Source of the DNA: Monodelphis domestica
Taxonomy: Eukaryota > Chordata > Mammalia > Didelphimorphia > Didelphidae
NCBI RefSeq assembly: GCF_027887165.1
Contig: NC_077232.1
Span: forward strand, 8,730,800-8,794,799
Reading direction: 5' to 3'
Length of the DNA: 64,000 nucleotides
The translations under genes and the position numbers were made by a program. Below the pieces are notes generated by a model that saw only the letters and a list, made by a program, of their open reading frames with translations, made no database searches and was not told the DNA's origin. This document shows positions 49,430 through 64,000 of this stretch, in pieces; the first letter of the stretch is position 1, and each line of letters opens with the position of its first letter.

Positions 49430-49732
49430 GGGAGGCAGAGACCCCAGGGTGGGGCCGTGCCACAGGAGCGGTTCCCCCTGAGGGAAGGTCCCACATCCAG
49501 TTCCGGTGGGAGGCAGACCCCATCCGCAGTCAAGTAGCTCTTTTTGTCTCCAGAAGCCTCTCCCAGTATGTCACACCCTCCTTTTGAGGATCGAACTCGG
49601 GACCTTCAGCTTGCGAGACGCGCTACCTACTGCGCCAAAGCCGAAGTGGATGTCTATGTCCAGTGAAGAGGGACCTTCCCTCAGGGGGAGCCTCTCCTGT
49701 GACACGGTCACACCCTGGGGTCTCTGCCCCCC
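49430..49732. repeat. inverted duplication with 63-bp arms
   Basis: The left arm 49430-49492, reverse-complemented, matches the right arm 49670-49732 at 57 of 63 positions with no gap; both then read GGGACCTTCCCTCAGGGGGA. Weaker similarity continues outward (CATGTGGACACA versus CATGCGGACACA) and inward (CCGGAACTGGATGT versus CCGAAGTGGATGT) once small gaps are allowed. The 177-bp centre contains the tRNA-like relic. Confidence 0.85.
49577..49648 (-). pseudogene. tRNA-Met-like pseudogene or tRNA-derived SINE head
   Basis: Read on the minus strand it holds TGGCGCAGTAGGTAGCGCGT (elongator tRNA-Met D-arm and A box) and CTGAAGGTCCCGAGTTCGAT followed by CCTC (variable loop, T-arm and B box). Compared with vertebrate elongator tRNA-Met, the 5' strand of the anticodon stem lacks four bases, the CAT anticodon is not preserved (CGC in its place) and the acceptor strands do not pair. 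It therefore cannot be a working tRNA gene. Both internal promoter boxes still look intact. Confidence 0.75.
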
Positions 49733-50640
49733 ATGCGGACACAGCCTCGGCCCCCAAGTGGGAAGCGAGCTTGGGGTCTTCTGGGCCAGCCGGCACCAGG
49801 CTCATCTCACTTTGGCCACCCAGCATTGCCCAGTCACCTACTCCGGGCCAGGCCGAGAATTGGTACAGATGGGGGGGGTGACTGGGGGGCTCTTGGGCTG
49901 AGTTTGGGCGGAAGCTGAGAGGTGCAAGAGGAGGAGGAGGAGGAGGAAGGTCCTGTATAGACAATAGCAGAGAGGAGGGAAGGGTCAGAAAGGGGGGAGG
50001 AGGAGGAGGCGGGCCCAGGCTGAAGGCCTCCATTATGGAGCTAGTTGGCCTTGTGAGAGGCCCCCATGCCCGCAGCAGAGCGGGTGCTCACTGCAGGCCT
50101 CACGTGCCCAGAGAGTTCGCGGACCCCAGGCCCAGCCTTGCCTCCCACCCTTCTGATCACTCAGAAGACCCTCCGCTCAGCTCCCTTCCCCCATTGCCCG
50201 CGTCTCCGTCCCAGCTTCCAAAGGGCAAAAAAGGGGCGCGCGGGGCCGCGCAGGGGCCTGGAGGAGCGGCTGGCCCAGGCGGCGAGCGCGACCCCCAGAC
50301 AGCCCGCGGGTGGCAGGGATGCCCGGCTCTGCCACCCCGCCGGCCGGAGGACAGTTCTGGGCTGCCGGCACGGCTGTAACCGGAGCTTCCTCTCTGAAAG
50401 GTCACTATTTCGGGCCTCCTTGAGGGACAGCAACAGGGGGAGGGGGGCGGGGGGCTCCCCTTTCAAAACATGTTTTCGGTTAGAGCGATGGACTCTGGTT
50501 CACCCCAAGACTGCCGCCCAGCTGGGTCCCCCCAGCCTCCGGAACCCCTTCCACCGCCTGCCCGGCGCCCCCCAGTTCTAGGGCCGCCTCTGCTCCGGCC
50601 CTGCTCCGGGTCTCGGCATTCTCTTCTTCCGGGCTGTTAG

Positions 50641-62898
<12,258 letters not shown>

Positions 62899-63032
62899 GA
62901 ACCCGGGCTCCTGGGATTTGTTGCTTCAGGGCTGCTGCCAGTCCGGCGCCCAGGCCCCCCAGCGGCCCCTCCCTCTTATTTCTATGGGGGCGGGCGTGGA
63001 GCTCTTCCTCCCCCACTTGGGCAAAAACTGCA

Positions 63033-63038
63033 ATTAAA
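63033..63038 (+). terminator. PYGM: PYGM polyadenylation signal ATTAAA
   Basis: ATTAAA lies 134 nt after the stop in 'tgcaattaaaagtgtc', with a TC/GT-rich stretch downstream. Cleavage is expected near 63055. Confidence 0.8.
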
Positions 63039-63059
63039 AGTGTCCCGAAGGCTGCCTCT

Positions 63060-64000
63060 CTCGTTCCTTTTCCGGTCTCGGCGGGGTCCCGGGCGTGGGG
63101 GAGGGGCTATTTTTAGCTCCTGGCTGGAGGCTGAGCAGCTGCAGGGTCGCGCCCCGCCCCCAGCCCCACCTCAGGGGTGACAGGTGCTCCCGGCCGAGCC
63201 CGCCCCATCTTGGTTTCGGGCCGCAGCCCGCCGGGGCCCAGCGCTGTGCCCATACTAGGTCCTGATGCGGACTCCTTGCCTCCGCCCCCTCCCCTGGGAC
63301 GGGCTCTCCCTCCCAGTCCGCTTCCTCAGGCCCGGCGGGGCAGGGCGGGAGGGCTCGCGGGGTGGGGGCAGGTCTCCTGGCCGAACCTCTGCAACCCCGG
63401 GGCCGGGGCTGAGGGACACGGCCAGCCCAGGCGCCGCCCCCCGGAGGGCCAATGGGAGGAAGGCCGGCCCCCGAAGCCCACTGGTGGGGAGGGGCGGGAG
63501 CGCCGCGGAGAGGAGCGGGGCGCGGCGGGACCGTGCCGGGGCTTAAAGGGAGCCCCCGGGCAGGTGGTTTCGTGGGGAGGACATCGAACCCCAAACAGCC
63601 GGAAACCCAGTAACGGTTTCTCGGTTTCTCGGGCTCCCCAGCTCGCAGCCCGCAGCCCTCCTTGTTCAGGCTGCCCCCGCCCCCCCCCCCCCCCCGCCTT
63701 CTCCCCGGGGGTCCAGGCGGTCTGGGCCCCCAGGCTTCCATGCCTCAGCGCCCCCCGCCCCCCGCCCCCATCTCCAGGCCCGCCTCAGCGATGGGCTCTC
63801 GTCAGGGCCCCTAGTCTCTCCCACGAGCGCCCCACAATGCCCTCCAGGGTAGCATCTCTTCGCGGACCGAGACGCCCAGAGCCCCAGCACCGGCCCCCTC
63901 CTCTTCCCTCCAGGGATCCGGGCATCCGGGGTCCCCAGTCTATCCTCAACAGCCCCCCTCCCTGCCCCGTGGGAACTGTTTGTTTCGAGAACAGGAACCG
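63060..64000 (+). promoter_or_regulatory. GC-rich region after PYGM, probable promoter of the next gene
   Basis: This CpG-rich stretch contains a perfect MEF2-type CTATTTTTAG (63107-63116), a CAGCTG E-box (63136-63141), a CCAAT (63449-63453), several GC boxes and a possible untranslated exon ending GGGCAG|GTGGTT at 63564/63565. Position 63676-63696 is a C run. In human the next gene in this direction is RASGRP2. I find no coding exon for it before the window ends, so the link is by synteny only. Confidence 0.45.

Noticed and set aside
49577-49648. Functional tRNA gene on the minus strand
   Set aside because: The anticodon stem lacks four bases and the acceptor strands do not pair, so only a relic call is justified.

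Overview
This is a vertebrate nuclear window, and specifically a marsupial one. The genes are split into many small exons with GT..AG introns, promoters are CpG-rich, and spacers carry LINE2/CR1, L1 and MIR-type repeats. They also carry tRNA-derived SINEs whose body and tail ('gaaccaatacacagtag', 'gtcagacacaactgaac') I know from marsupial genomes. I cannot name the species.

Four protein-coding genes lie head to tail on the + strand: MEN1 (menin, ATG 5595 to stop 8964), MAP4K2 (germinal-centre kinase GCK, 9330-19750), SF1 (branchpoint-binding splicing factor 1, 33676-46374) and PYGM (muscle glycogen phosphorylase, 51049-62898). This is the order and shared orientation of the human 11q13 block, so the synteny is ancestral to therians. 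I rebuilt every coding exon by hand. All junctions keep frame and give 599, 823, 638 (or 792 with an alternative exon-1 donor) and 842 residues, close to the human lengths. No gene looks broken.

Layout: 1-215 may be the last exon of an upstream gene. 216-3540 is spacer with a LINE2 copy. 3540-9050 is MEN1, with its promoter near 3.6-3.85 kb. MAP4K2 starts only about 290 bp after the MEN1 polyadenylation signal and is very compact, with many introns under 100 nt. 20.0-33.0 kb is a repeat-filled spacer (SINEs, LINE2, CR1/L3, a small inverted-repeat element inside a SINE, a head-to-head SINE pair). SF1 opens with a CpG promoter holding seven CCAAT boxes. 47.45-50.85 kb is spacer with an inverted duplication and a tRNA-Met-like relic. 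PYGM follows, with minisatellites in introns 1 and 2. The last kilobase is GC-rich, with a perfect MEF2-type site and an E-box, and probably belongs to the promoter of the next gene (RASGRP2 by human synteny).

The four proteins do not form one pathway: menin is a nuclear chromatin scaffold, GCK a cytoplasmic MAP4K, SF1 a pre-mRNA splicing factor and PYGM a sarcoplasmic enzyme. I found no evidence of an undescribed system. The points worth a second look are promoter architecture, unusual splice sites, intronic minisatellites and a few repeat structures.
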